This document shows, piece after piece, positions 15,686 to 23,394 of a stretch of DNA of 24,153 nucleotides. A program made the position numbers and the translations under genes. Every line of letters starts with the position of its first letter. The stretch's first letter is position 1. This DNA is from Roseiarcus sp050015935 (GTDB taxonomy: Bacteria; Pseudomonadota; Alphaproteobacteria; Rhizobiales; Beijerinckiaceae): NCBI GenBank assembly GCA_050015935.1, contig JBEKAL010000084.1, forward strand, positions 1 to 24,153, written 5' to 3'. The notes under the pieces are model-generated. The model was not told the origin of the DNA. It made no database searches and worked only from the letters and a program-made list of their open reading frames with translations.

Positions 15686-16495
15686 TCAATAGCCGCGATC
15701 GCCCAGGCGTCGATGCAGGAACAAACCGCGCCCGAGGCCGATCCAGAAGTCCTGGCGTCGCCACCAGCCGCGGTTGAGCTCGGTTTCGATCGAGGGGAAA
15801 CCGTTGACGAGACGGCCGCGCACGTGGGCTTCGGCCGCGGGGATGACGATGTTGAGAAAGAACTCGCGTCGGACCATGAAGACATTGTTGGCCCAGGGCA
15901 GCGAGCGCGAACGGACGAGCAAATCGCCTTCCTCCGTGCGCCGAAAGTCGTCGGGGAAGCGCCGCTCCGGCGCTTCGTCGATGAAGGCGGTCCGGCCGAT
16001 GAGCGACCGGGCCTTGCGCGGGCGCAACAGACGGCGCGCGGCCGCAAGGCGCCGCTTGGCCGCCGAGGCGGACGCAGGAGGCCAATAGGCCTTCACATTT
16101 TCGAAGTCATGGTCCAGGCTGGGCTGCCCGTAGACGCGCAAACGCCAGACATGGGCGTCGCCGGCTTCGATGTGTCGGCGGGCGACGGCGAGCCGACGTT
16201 CGGCCTCCTCGCGCGGCTCGACGAGGATGTAGTCGTTTTCGGCGAGCACGATCGTGTCGGTCGTCAGCGCCTGAGCCAGCGCCTTGAAGCCGCCGAGAAT
16301 GCCGAGATTGTCCGAGGTTCCCGCGAAGGGCAGACCGAAACGCTTGGAGATTTCGACGCCGGCCTCCTCCATTTGCGGCAGAAAGACCAACGTGCGGTCG
16401 AACATCTCGAACAGGTCGGCGTTGCGATAGGTCTCCAGCCCAGCCGCAAGGCTCGCATAGCCGCGCCAGCTCAGGATGCCGAAGCCGATGCTCAC
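15686..16495 (-). CDS. Hypothetical glycosyltransferase-like protein
   Basis: From the GTG at 16495 the protein has 269 residues and begins VSIGFGILSWRGYASLAAGL. It has a GT-A-like feel: an N-terminal strand-helix unit, NLGILGGFKALAQAL, then TDTIVLAENDYILVEP, where ENDY sits where a DxD motif would be. A second conserved block reads SLPWANNVFMVRREF, and the C-terminus has VNGFPSIETELNRGWWRRQ and LFLHRRLGDRGY. I remember similar proteins in polysaccharide loci annotated only as hypothetical, so the function is inferred. The frame is open to 16633, but the extra 46 residues look non-coding; GAGAGG precedes the GTG by about 9 nt. The TGA stop lies immediately beside the IS3-like end, so the insertion landed at the 3' edge of the gene. 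Confidence 0.6.
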   Translation of the reverse strand: MSIGFGILSWRGYASLAAGLETYRNADLFEMFDRTLVFLPQMEEAGVEISKRFGLPFAGTSDNLGILGGFKALAQALTTDTIVLAENDYILVEPREEAERRLAVARRHIEAGDAHVWRLRVYGQPSLDHDFENVKAYWPPASASAAKRRLAAARRLLRPRKARSLIGRTAFIDEAPERRFPDDFRRTEEGDLLVRSRSLPWANNVFMVRREFFLNIVIPAAEAHVRGRLVNGFPSIETELNRGWWRRQDFWIGLGRGLFLHRRLGDRGY

Positions 16496-16965
16496 TTCCC
16501 ATGACCTCTCAGACAGGTGACGGGCGGCGCGGATGTGGTGTGCGTGCGTATCGGAAATTCCCCAGACGGCGGCCGATTTCAGCCTCATGTTGCCGCAGTT
16601 TGGCTTTCCTGGCAACGAGTCCAGTGCATACAAATCCGAACCGGATCACCAGGGAATCGGGTGAACGCGTTACGAGGCCATAGGGCTGGCGAGGAACTCG
16701 TCATCCCGAGCGGCGGCCTTCCGCCGGAGACGAAGCGAGCCCTTGCTCTTGGCCCTTCGGATTAGGTTGCCTTCCTCATCTTCGTCTGCTGGTCGCGGCA
16801 ATTGGGGATAGTTCTATCGCCGCGAAGTTGCTCGTCCTTGAACTTGCGACGCTGCGGCGGCTCTCGGAAGATATGCGCCGTTACGCGCTCAAGCACGATG
16901 GCGTCCGTCGCTGCTTCGCGAGCGGACGCCTCCTGTCATTGGGCGGTTGGTTTCAAGGCTTTGCT
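16496..16965. other. Intergenic region with a REP-like hairpin, no gene seen
   Basis: The stretch lies between the divergent glycosyltransferase-like gene and the IS5 remnant. The segment TCATCCCGAGCGGCGG at 16701-16716 followed by CCTTCCGCCG is a short palindrome (stem 16711-16716 with 16721-16726) resembling repetitive extragenic palindromes of rhizobia. An open frame from 16828 (LELATLRRLSEDMRRYALK) runs into the transposase remnant but has no homology I recognise. Confidence 0.4.
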
Positions 16966-16994
16966 GAGGTGGACCCGCGCAGCGGGACCACTTC
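16966..16994. repeat. Second IS3-like hairpin, imperfect
   Basis: GTGGACCCGC, GCA, GCGGGACCAC is a 10-bp stem with one mismatch. It ends in the same GGGACCACTTCAGT (16984-16997) found at 15673-15686, in direct orientation, about 1.3 kb apart. Confidence 0.5.
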
Positions 16995-16995
16995 A

Positions 16996-17826
16996 GTTCG
17001 CCAGCGTGGATTGTTCGATCTGGATGACCGCTACCGCAAGCTCTCGGAGGTCGGCGATCCGCTTGTCCGCCTTGCGGCGCTGGTCGACTTCGAGGTGTTT
17101 CGTTCGACGTTGACCGAGGCGCTGGATCGTTCCGACCGGTCGAAGGGCGGTCGACCGCCCTATGACGCCGTACTGATGTTCAAGGTCCTGGTCTTGCAGA
17201 CGCTCTACACATTGTCGGACGACGCGGCCGAATTCCAACTGCGCGACCGGCTGTCGTTCATGCGGTTTCTGGGCTTGGGGCTTCAGGGCCCTGTCCCCCG
17301 ACGCCACGATCGTCGCCGCGCCCCGGCAGCGCCATGCCGAAGACGAGAAGAAGGCGATCAAGGAAGGCCAGATTCCCGAGGATTGGAAAGACAAGCCGGC
17401 CAAGCTCGCCGAAAAAGACCGCGACGCGCGCTGGACATTGAAGCGCGCCAAGGCGCGACCGGCGGGCGAGGATGGAAGGCCGAAAGTCGAGATCGCCATT
17501 CCGGCGTTCGGCTATAAGAACCACGTCTCAATCGACCGCGCTCACGGCCTCATCCGCCGTTTCGCGGTGACGAACGCGGCCGCGTATGACGGCGCGCGAT
17601 TGCCTGAGGTGCTCGACAAGACGAACACGGCGAGCCCGGTCTGGGCGGGCGCGGCCTATCGCTCGAAAGCCAACGAACAGCACATGGCCCGGAACGGCTT
17701 TGCCTCCAAGGTCCATTTCCGCCGCGCCAAGGGCGTCGATTTGATCCTGTTGCAAGCCAAGGCCAACGCCGCGCGCTCCAGGGTCCGCTCCGCCGTCGAG
17801 ACCGTCTTCGCCGCGCAGAAGCATCG
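16996..17826 (+). pseudogene. IS5-family transposase, internally deleted and C-terminally truncated
   Basis: The N-terminal part encodes VRQRGLFDLDDRYRKLSEVG, then GGRPPYDAVLMFKVLVLQ and RDRLSFMRFLGLGL, classic for this IS5 subgroup. Near 17283-17297 the frame shifts and roughly 60 residues are missing, including the first catalytic aspartate region. A different frame resumes with DATIVAAPRQRHAEDEKKAI and continues through AIPAFGYKNHVSIDR and NTASPVWAGAAYRSKANE to SRVRSAVETVFAAQKHRF, where homology stops at about 17826. The original ATG is absent: the frame emerges straight from the hairpin ending at 16994. The element is therefore dead, with three lesions. It shares its family with the transposase at the left edge of the window but belongs to a different copy. 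Confidence 0.8.
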
Positions 17827-17989
17827 CTTCGGTGAGGATCACGATGCCGCCGGCCTCGTCGGTAACCCGGATGCGGCCCCTCGGCTCGTCGACGGTTCTC
17901 GCCATCGCGGCGATCGTCGGCCAAGCGGCGGCGAGGTCCGGCGAGGCGATCGCGCGCGAGGCGCGAAAACATATAGCGCGCGCCGCCCG
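17827..17989. other. Short segment between two IS remnants
   Basis: On the minus strand about 46 residues stay open here, including SPDLAAAWPTIAAMARTVDE and RIRVTDEAGGIVIL, with amino-acid use more like a real protein than its other frames. I cannot name the family. It may be a scrap of a gene destroyed by the two flanking insertion sequences. Confidence 0.25.
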
Positions 17990-18224
17990 CCAGCGCGCCA
18001 CGGCCTGCGCGGCGTCAAGCTGGCGATCTCCGACGCCCATGAAGGCCTATAGCCGCCGCCGCCAAGGCGCTCGGCGCCACATGGCGGCGGCGCCGCGCGC
18101 ACTGCATGCGCAACGCTCCCGCGCACGCCAACAACACGGACGCCGCGTCGTTTCCGCCTTTATCGCCACCGCCTTCGCTCAGGACACCTCGGCGGTCGCC
18201 ACCCCCGGCGGCGCTTCGGCATAA
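17990..18224 (+). pseudogene. IS256-family (mutator) transposase remnant
   Basis: Three frames each contribute a piece of one transposase. GLRGVKLAISDAHEGL ends at a stop at 18052. AAAAKALGATWRRRRAHCM with RNAPAHANNT follows, and then RRVVSAFIATAFAQDTSA. Together they match the conserved central block of IS256 transposases, in which the SDAHEGL aspartate is catalytic and ATWQRCRVHFMRN follows. At least two frameshifts are needed, so it is inactive. Its last ~45 bases overlap the 3' end of the convergent U32 gene, whose stop codon lies inside the remnant. Confidence 0.7.
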
Positions 18225-19171
18225 CCGTCGGCTCGATCCAGCAAGGAATCGATCCGCTTACGCTTCTCCGCCACCCAGCGCGCGCGCAACGCGGCTAATT
18301 CATCGGCGTAAACGTCCATCCTGGGCTGGCTGCCGTCGACGATTCCGTCCAGCGCTTTACGGTAAAAACGCACCAGATCGCGGATCATGGCGGTGGGGCG
18401 CTCGCGACCGGAAATCTTGAAACACTCGACTCCCATTCCAACGAAATTGGGCAGTTGCTCCAACATCAGACGGGCGTCGGGCCGCAATTTCAGATCGACG
18501 GGCCGCCCTTCGTCACTGAAAAAAGCCCATTGGGCCTGACAGACCCGATAGCATTCCTTGGCGCCACGGTTGGCGCTGCCGAACGCCCGCTCCTTGCCTT
18601 CGATCGGCAGCCATTCGCGGAATTTGAGATAGCTCGACATGATGCATTTGCCGGGACAAATCTTCCCAGTTTGCACCGTCTCGAACAAAAAGACCTCGAG
18701 GCCGATATCCGAAACGGCGCCGACAGCGGCGATCTCCATCTCGCCCCAGCGGTAGGGCAGAATGATCACGTCCGCCCCCAGCGACTTGTAGAAACGGGCG
18801 TCCCAGGCGTTGGTGACGCCGCTGCCGACGCTGACATGGATCCGTGTGCCGGGCAGCAGCGACCGAATCAATCGAATCGCGCCCGGATCGGTGACGATAA
18901 AGCCCGAGACGCCCCAACTGTCGTAGAGGCTTGCTTTGCGGATAAAATCGTCCATCTCGAAAGGGCTCGGAAAGGTGTTGAGGACCACCCGAACTTGCCG
19001 CTCGCGCCGCCTGGCGTAATCGACGGCTGCATGAATGTCAGCGTCGGTCATCTCGGATTCGTAGGGGCGGCGACTCCAGCCGAGAGGCCCGACATAGATG
19101 ATGTCCGCCCCTTCATCGACGGCCATCAAGGCCATCTCCAGGGTGCCGCCAGGCGCTAGCAAAGCAGGCAT
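18179..19171 (-). CDS. U32-family protein with paired cysteines (UbiU-like fold)
   Basis: From the ATG at 19171 this is 330 residues beginning MPALLAPGGTLEMALMA, the start typical of peptidase U32 proteins (PAGxxxxxxAxxxGADxxYVG). The TIM-barrel segment GTRIHVSVGSGVTNAWDARF corresponds to the strand before the Fe-S site. Cysteines in KICPGKCIMSSYL (~170, 174) and KECYRVCQ (~206, 210) could bind a 4Fe-4S cluster as in UbiU, which with UbiV performs oxygen-independent ubiquinone hydroxylation. The spacing differs from E. coli UbiU and no UbiT is nearby, so I give no symbol. Two ATGs compete: 19177 overlaps the upstream stop as ATGA, but 19171 has GGGAGG at an ideal 8 nt. The last ~15 residues are encoded in or near the IS256 remnant, so the native C-terminus may have been replaced. 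Confidence 0.75.
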   Translation of the reverse strand: MPALLAPGGTLEMALMAVDEGADIIYVGPLGWSRRPYESEMTDADIHAAVDYARRRERQVRVVLNTFPSPFEMDDFIRKASLYDSWGVSGFIVTDPGAIRLIRSLLPGTRIHVSVGSGVTNAWDARFYKSLGADVIILPYRWGEMEIAAVGAVSDIGLEVFLFETVQTGKICPGKCIMSSYLKFREWLPIEGKERAFGSANRGAKECYRVCQAQWAFFSDEGRPVDLKLRPDARLMLEQLPNFVGMGVECFKISGRERPTAMIRDLVRFYRKALDGIVDGSQPRMDVYADELAALRARWVAEKRKRIDSLLDRADGYAEAPPGVATAEVS

Positions 19172-19173
19172 GA

Positions 19174-20088
19174 TCATCCCCTCCCGACGTAGCGGCGGCC
19201 AGCGCTTCCGAAATAGTAGCCGTTGCACAGTCCCATCTTGGCCAAGCCGGCCAGTTCCCGCAGCGGAAGATGCAGATCGCCCGCCGGCTCGCCGCCGAAC
19301 GCCTTGGTGAGCGCCGCGCGGTAAATGCGCCCCACGGCCTCGATGTAATCGGCGCTTTCTCCGTGACTTTGGACATAAAAGGCCGTCAGTTTAGCGGCGG
19401 CCAATTCCTCCACATGCTCCAGCATGCAAAGGTCGCTGCCGCTTAACGTCATGCATCCCGTGTCCTTGAGAGACCACTCGCCGGCGTTGCGGGTCAACCA
19501 GTGTTCGTGGGCGCACTTGAACGTGCATTTTTCACCTGGAATCCCGCCGGAATTCTCATGGATGAAACACGTCTCCGACACGACCAGCGGAATCTTGCCG
19601 TGAACCGGGATCAGCACTTCAATGGGAGTATGATCGCGGATGTAGATGGCTTCCTCTAGGCTGAGTTCAGGATTGGGATAGACGCGGGTAACTCCGTATT
19701 CCTTGACCACGCGGGCCGTGGCGTCGGTATAGAGATTGGCGAACACCCCCAAATGGATGGGCTTGGTGCAGCCCATCTCCTTCAGCATCTGAAGAACGCC
19801 CAGGTTATGGACCTCGAAGCCATCGAACGGCAGTGAAAGCGCCGCCTCGATGACCTTGGTCACTGCAGGCAAATCGCTGTTGCTGGGCACGGCGAACAAC
19901 CGTAAATAGCGTTTCTTGCCCTGGGCGCCGACCAGTTCCGCCGCTTCGGCCAGAAATTCCGGATGGGAGCAGAAGTTGTTCGGATAGTCCATGCAGGAGA
20001 ACTCTCCGAGATAGAGGGCGTCATAAGACGTGAAGTCTCCACGGCGCAGTTGTTGCGGAGATGCAACGTTGGTTGAAAGTTCGAACAT
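19174..20088 (-). CDS. U32-family protein with paired cysteines (UbiV-like partner)
   Basis: This 304-residue protein is a second, shorter U32 relative. DALYLGEFSCMDYP near residue 25 matches the conserved YLGE strand. PVHGKIPLVVSETCFIHENS and GEKCTFKCAHEHW (cysteines ~185 and 189), then DTGCMTLSGSDLCML (cysteines ~209 and 219), would supply Fe-S ligands, and it ends in LCNGYYFG like UbiV's CNGYW. In E. coli, UbiV pairs with UbiU as a heterodimer; this neighbouring pair probably behaves likewise, but the sequences are too diverged for me to assign the same substrate. It ends at or overlaps the start of the second U32 gene, so stoichiometric translation is likely. The ATG at 20088 has only a weak Shine-Dalgarno (GAGCAG). 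It diverges from a pseudogene on the other strand. Confidence 0.75.
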   Translation of the reverse strand: MFELSTNVASPQQLRRGDFTSYDALYLGEFSCMDYPNNFCSHPEFLAEAAELVGAQGKKRYLRLFAVPSNSDLPAVTKVIEAALSLPFDGFEVHNLGVLQMLKEMGCTKPIHLGVFANLYTDATARVVKEYGVTRVYPNPELSLEEAIYIRDHTPIEVLIPVHGKIPLVVSETCFIHENSGGIPGEKCTFKCAHEHWLTRNAGEWSLKDTGCMTLSGSDLCMLEHVEELAAAKLTAFYVQSHGESADYIEAVGRIYRAALTKAFGGEPAGDLHLPLRELAGLAKMGLCNGYYFGSAGRRYVGRG

Positions 20089-20151
20089 GGAAACTGCTCA
20101 AACAACGACGTCGAAGTTGCAGGAAGGCGTCACGGCGCTTCGGCCAACGCG

Positions 20152-20710
20152 CCGCGCTTCGTGTTCCGCTTCGCCGATCAACTTTATATCGCGCACGCCG
20201 CTCTCAGCGTCAAGGCTGACGTCCGTGAACTGCCCGCCGACGACAACATCAACGGCGATTTGCGCAACGGCGTCTGGAAGGGCTCTGTGGTGGGCGGCGC
20301 TCCGGCCGATGTGACGCCGAATTTGCCCTTCGACCCGAAGATCGAGACCGACAACGGTCTGGTGAAGCTCGCCGCGCCACCAGATCGACGGCCTCGCTCT
20401 CGCGCTCTACCCCGCCAAGGCGAGCCAGGCGCTCGACTTCTCGCTGTTCGAAACCGCGAAGGTCGCGGTCGACGTCGGCGCGCTCGGCGACATCGTCCTG
20501 CTCAGCGCGCGCGATCACAAGCTCATTCCCAACGTCGTGCATGTGCGCGGCATCGACCAGGCGAGCCAAGCTTACGAGCGCGGCGAGGCCGCCGGCTTCT
20601 ACGGCCCGGTCGCGATGGTCGAGACGCTGGCCCGCCAGTTCAAGCGGCCCGCGGCGATCGTGTTCCCGCAATCGCTGCTTGCGCTGGCTTCGAGGCCGCC
20701 CATGCACTAA
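20152..20710 (+). pseudogene. Family-3 solute-binding protein pseudogene (quinoprotein-associated type)
   Basis: The first frame gives ELPADDNINGDLRNGVWKGS, then GGAPADV and LPFDPKIETDNGLVKLAAP. After a frameshift near 20377-20380 a second frame gives HQIDGLALALYPAK through VHVRGIDQASQAYERGEAA to PAAIVFPQSLLAL, ending at the TAA of 20708-20710. The two halves join as one protein in which NGDLRNxVWKGxxxGxGPADV is the signature of substrate-binding proteins often found beside PQQ alcohol dehydrogenases (MxaJ-like group). The N-terminal ~40 residues with the signal peptide and the normal C-terminus are missing. It precedes an intact ABC importer by 115 bp, suggesting it was once part of that locus. 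The methylotrophy link is inference. Confidence 0.65.
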
Positions 20711-20824
20711 CATTTTCATTGGACCACTCAGTGGGGGCCGATCATCCGCGTTCGCTTACGACCCGGCGCGCGGGATGTTGATGCGCCGCGGCGGCTGCCG
20801 CGACGGCCAGAAAAGGGAAGACCC

Positions 20825-21817
20825 ATGAAACGCAGCCCGTTTGTCGCCCTTGGCACCGCCATCGCGCTTATCGCCGGCGTCGTCGCTTGCGCACCAAACG
20901 TCGCCGCCGCGGATCGCCTTCGCATCGCATTCCAGAAGACCGGAACGGTGTCATGGGAGATCGTCCTCATCAAGGCGCGGGGCCTCGACACGGCCGCCGA
21001 CCTGGACCTGGAGACGACGGAGCTCGCCTCGACCGACGCCCAAAAGGTCGCGTTGCTAGGCGGCGCCGCCGACATGATCGTCTCAGATTGGCTTTGGGTT
21101 GCGCGCGAGCGCGCGCTTGGCGACAAGTTGCTGTTCACCCCCTACTTGAACGCCCCCGGCGCCGTCATGGTAGCGAAGGACTCGCCCATCCACGCGCTCG
21201 GAGATCTGGTCGGCCGTTCGCTTGGCGTCGCCGGCGGTCCTATCGACGACAATTGGCTGCTGTTGCAGGCCGCGGCCAAGCGCCAGGGTCTCGACCTCAC
21301 GCAGAATCCGCATCTGGACTATGGAGCGCCGCCGCTGGTCGCGGAATTGTTCGAGCAAGGCGCGACCGATGCGGCGCTCGAGTACTGGAACTTCTGCGCT
21401 GATCTGGAGACGCGCGGTTACCGCCGGGCGATCGACATGGTCGACGTCGAGAAGTCCCTCGGCGCTTCCGGCCCCGTGGCGATGATCGGTTATGTGTTCA
21501 GCGAATCGTTCGCCGCTGCGCACAAGGACGCGCTCAAGCGCTATTTCGCCGCGGTCGCCGAGGCGCGCGCGATTCTCGCCGAGGGGCCGGGCGCCTGGGC
21601 GCCGATCAAGGCGCGGCTCAACCTCAAGAGCGACGCGGCGCTCGACATCTATCGTCGGCGCTACCTCGAAGGCGTTCCCAAGCGCGCCATCGCCGAGGAA
21701 GCGGCGGACGCGCGCAAGCTTTATCGCGCGCTGGCTGAGATCGGCGGCAAGGAACTCGTCGGCGACGCCACTGAACTCGACACGGGCCTGTTTTATGACC
21801 CGAAAACGGGCGAGTGA
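20825..21817 (+). CDS. ABC transporter substrate-binding protein (NitT/TauT, NMT1-like)
   Basis: This 330-residue periplasmic protein starts with a basic residue pair and a hydrophobic signal segment. VVAC at ~18-21 fits a lipobox and NVAAA offers a type I site, so it is either a lipoprotein or secreted. The mature part begins DRLRIAFQKTG and has DAQKVALLGGAADMIVSDWL, LGDLVGRSLGVAGGPIDDNW and APPLVAELFEQGATDAALEY, the two-lobed layout of SsuA/TauA/NMT1 proteins. Ligand is unknown; proteins of this look occur near quinoprotein dehydrogenase clusters, so a small organic molecule or cofactor is possible. AGGGAAG lies about 7 nt before the ATG. The permease gene begins 3 bp after the stop, so the three genes form one operon. 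Confidence 0.85.
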   Translation: MKRSPFVALGTAIALIAGVVACAPNVAAADRLRIAFQKTGTVSWEIVLIKARGLDTAADLDLETTELASTDAQKVALLGGAADMIVSDWLWVARERALGDKLLFTPYLNAPGAVMVAKDSPIHALGDLVGRSLGVAGGPIDDNWLLLQAAAKRQGLDLTQNPHLDYGAPPLVAELFEQGATDAALEYWNFCADLETRGYRRAIDMVDVEKSLGASGPVAMIGYVFSESFAAAHKDALKRYFAAVAEARAILAEGPGAWAPIKARLNLKSDAALDIYRRRYLEGVPKRAIAEEAADARKLYRALAEIGGKELVGDATELDTGLFYDPKTGE

Positions 21818-21820
21818 GGC

Positions 21821-22561
21821 GTGACTGTTCGGCTGCTTTCGCTCCTCTCGCTGCTTGCGCTCTGGCAAGTCGCGGCGCATTTCGGCAACCCTCGCTTGCT
21901 GCCCGGGCCTTTCACGGTGTTCGCGACGATGAAAGCGGAGGCGGCGAGCGGCGCGCTGTTCGCGGCGCTCGGCATAACGATCGCGCGCGTCGCCGCGGCC
22001 TTCGTCCTGGCGATGGCGGTTGGCTCGGCGATCGGCTACGCGATGGGCCGCAGCGCCCTCGTCGACCGCATCGCCGATCCCTGGATCGTCGTGCTCCTGA
22101 ACCTGCCGGCGTTGGTCATCATCGTGCTCGCCTATGTTTGGGGTGGCCTCAACGAGACCGCGGCCATCGGCGCGGTGGCGCTCAACAAGTTGCCGAACAC
22201 GACGGTCACCATTCGCGAGGGTGTGCGCACGCTCGACGCAGGACTCGACGAAATGGCGCGGGTGTTTAGGTTTTCGCCGGGCAAGCGGCTGCGCCATGTC
22301 GTGCTGCCGCAGCTCGCGCCGTTTTTCGCCGCCGCGACGCGCTCGGGCCTGTCGCTTGTATGGAAGATCGTGCTCGTCGTCGAACTGATGGGCCGGCCGA
22401 ACGGCGTCGGCTTCGAGATCAACGTCGCGTTCCAATTGTTCGACGTCTCGCTGCTGCTCGCCTACGCCCTGCCCTTCACGGCAATCATGCTGTTGATCGA
22501 AACCTTAGCGGTGCAACCCTTTGAACGCCATGTCTCCCGCTGGCGGTCGCACGCGGCTTGA
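21821..22561 (+). CDS. ABC transporter permease (SsuC/TauC-like)
   Basis: The 246-residue product is an inner-membrane permease of the binding-protein-dependent family. It has hydrophobic segments near residues 5-20, 45-75, 85-110, 175-200 and 210-235, and a clear EAA loop, DEMARVFRFSPGKRLRHVVLP, at about residues 147-167 that docks on the ATPase. It starts with GTG at 21821, directly after the upstream TGA, so it is probably translationally coupled. Its last 32 bases overlap the ATPase gene in another frame. The N-terminus is short compared with SsuC (usual length about 260), with a first helix that starts almost immediately. Substrate cannot be read from the permease. Confidence 0.88.
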   Translation: MTVRLLSLLSLLALWQVAAHFGNPRLLPGPFTVFATMKAEAASGALFAALGITIARVAAAFVLAMAVGSAIGYAMGRSALVDRIADPWIVVLLNLPALVIIVLAYVWGGLNETAAIGAVALNKLPNTTVTIREGVRTLDAGLDEMARVFRFSPGKRLRHVVLPQLAPFFAAATRSGLSLVWKIVLVVELMGRPNGVGFEINVAFQLFDVSLLLAYALPFTAIMLLIETLAVQPFERHVSRWRSHAA

Positions 22562-23258
22562 GGCGCGCCTGACGCGCAAGACCGTGCGCTCCGCCTCGGG
22601 CCTGTGCATTGAGGTGATCGCCGACCTGGCGTTCACTCTGGAAGAAGGCGAAACCGGCGCGCTGATCGGCCCGTCGGGGTGCGGAAAGTCGACGCTGCTG
22701 CGCATCATCGCCGGGCTCGACCGGGACTATGAAGGCGCCGTTCACACGCCCGTCGAGGAGCGCATCGGCATGGCGTTCCAGGAGCCGCGCCTGCTGCCGT
22801 GGCGCAGCCTCGAGGACAATATCCGCCTCGCCGCGCCGCAGGCGACGGACGACGAGATCGACGCGCTGCTCGCGGCGCTCGGCCTCGCCGAGCATCGCAC
22901 GCATTTCCCGGGCGAGCTGTCGCTGGGCCTCGCGCGGCGCGCCGCACTGGCGCGCGCCTTCGCCGTTCGACCGACCCTGCTGCTGCTCGACGAACCCTTC
23001 GTGTCCCTCGACACGCCGCTGGCGCTGCAACTACAGCACGATCTGGCGCGGCTGGTCGAGAGCCGGAGCATGAGGACGCTTCTGGTCACGCACGACGTTG
23101 GCGAAGCGATCCACCTCGCCGACCGCATCTTCGTGCTGTCGCCGAGGCCGGCGCGGGTAATCGGCGAAATCGTCGTCGCCAATCCGCGCGGCGGAATGTG
23201 CTTCGAGGAAGAACGCATGATCGTCGCGAAGATCGACGCCTTGCGTCGGCTTCGCTGA
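22530..23258 (+). CDS. ABC transporter ATP-binding protein (SsuB/TauB-like) with a variant signature motif
   Basis: The 242-residue ATPase has Walker A GPSGCGKST at ~47-55, a Q-loop in MAFQEPRLLPW, Walker B LLLLDEPF, a D-loop SLD and the switch histidine in LLVTHDVGEA. The signature motif reads LSLGLARRAALARA instead of LSGGQ; the second serine-glycine pair is altered, but the family group seems to carry this form consistently, so activity is expected. It energises import by the permease encoded just upstream. The ATG at 22530 is preferred over the TTG at 22521, three codons earlier. The stop codon lies within a strong hairpin (23254-23289) that probably ends the operon. Confidence 0.88.
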   Translation: MSPAGGRTRLEARLTRKTVRSASGLCIEVIADLAFTLEEGETGALIGPSGCGKSTLLRIIAGLDRDYEGAVHTPVEERIGMAFQEPRLLPWRSLEDNIRLAAPQATDDEIDALLAALGLAEHRTHFPGELSLGLARRAALARAFAVRPTLLLLDEPFVSLDTPLALQLQHDLARLVESRSMRTLLVTHDVGEAIHLADRIFVLSPRPARVIGEIVVANPRGGMCFEEERMIVAKIDALRRLR

Positions 23259-23289
23259 TCCGGCGCTGACGTCGCGCGCCGAGATCAGC
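23254..23289 (+). terminator. Strong hairpin at the end of the ABC operon
   Basis: GCTGATC-CGGCGC, a 9-base loop, then GCGCCG-A-GATCAGC gives a 13-bp stem with a single bulged A. It covers the ATPase stop codon. No T tract follows, so it may act as a mRNA 3' stabiliser or with Rho. Confidence 0.5.
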
Positions 23290-23394
23290 CACCGCTGCAA
23301 TTGCATGCGTCCACCGCGCCAACGGCGTGCGCGAAGCAACCCGTCAAGCTACGACCGTTTCACGCAGGCACCGCCAGCGGATATCGGCGCGCCC

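Noticed and set aside
17528..18040. Single 170-codon minus-strand gene across the IS5 remnant
   Set aside because: Most of it is antisense to recognisable transposase sequence; only the small part 17827-17965 is unexplained.
18179..20088. Naming the U32 pair ubiU and ubiV
   Set aside because: The cysteine spacing and flanking residues differ from the proteins I know under those names and ubiT is not adjacent.
21083..22435. A 450-codon minus-strand frame across the ABC binding-protein and permease genes
   Set aside because: Low-complexity, Arg/Asp/His-rich translation typical of antisense shadows; the plus-strand genes have clear motifs.
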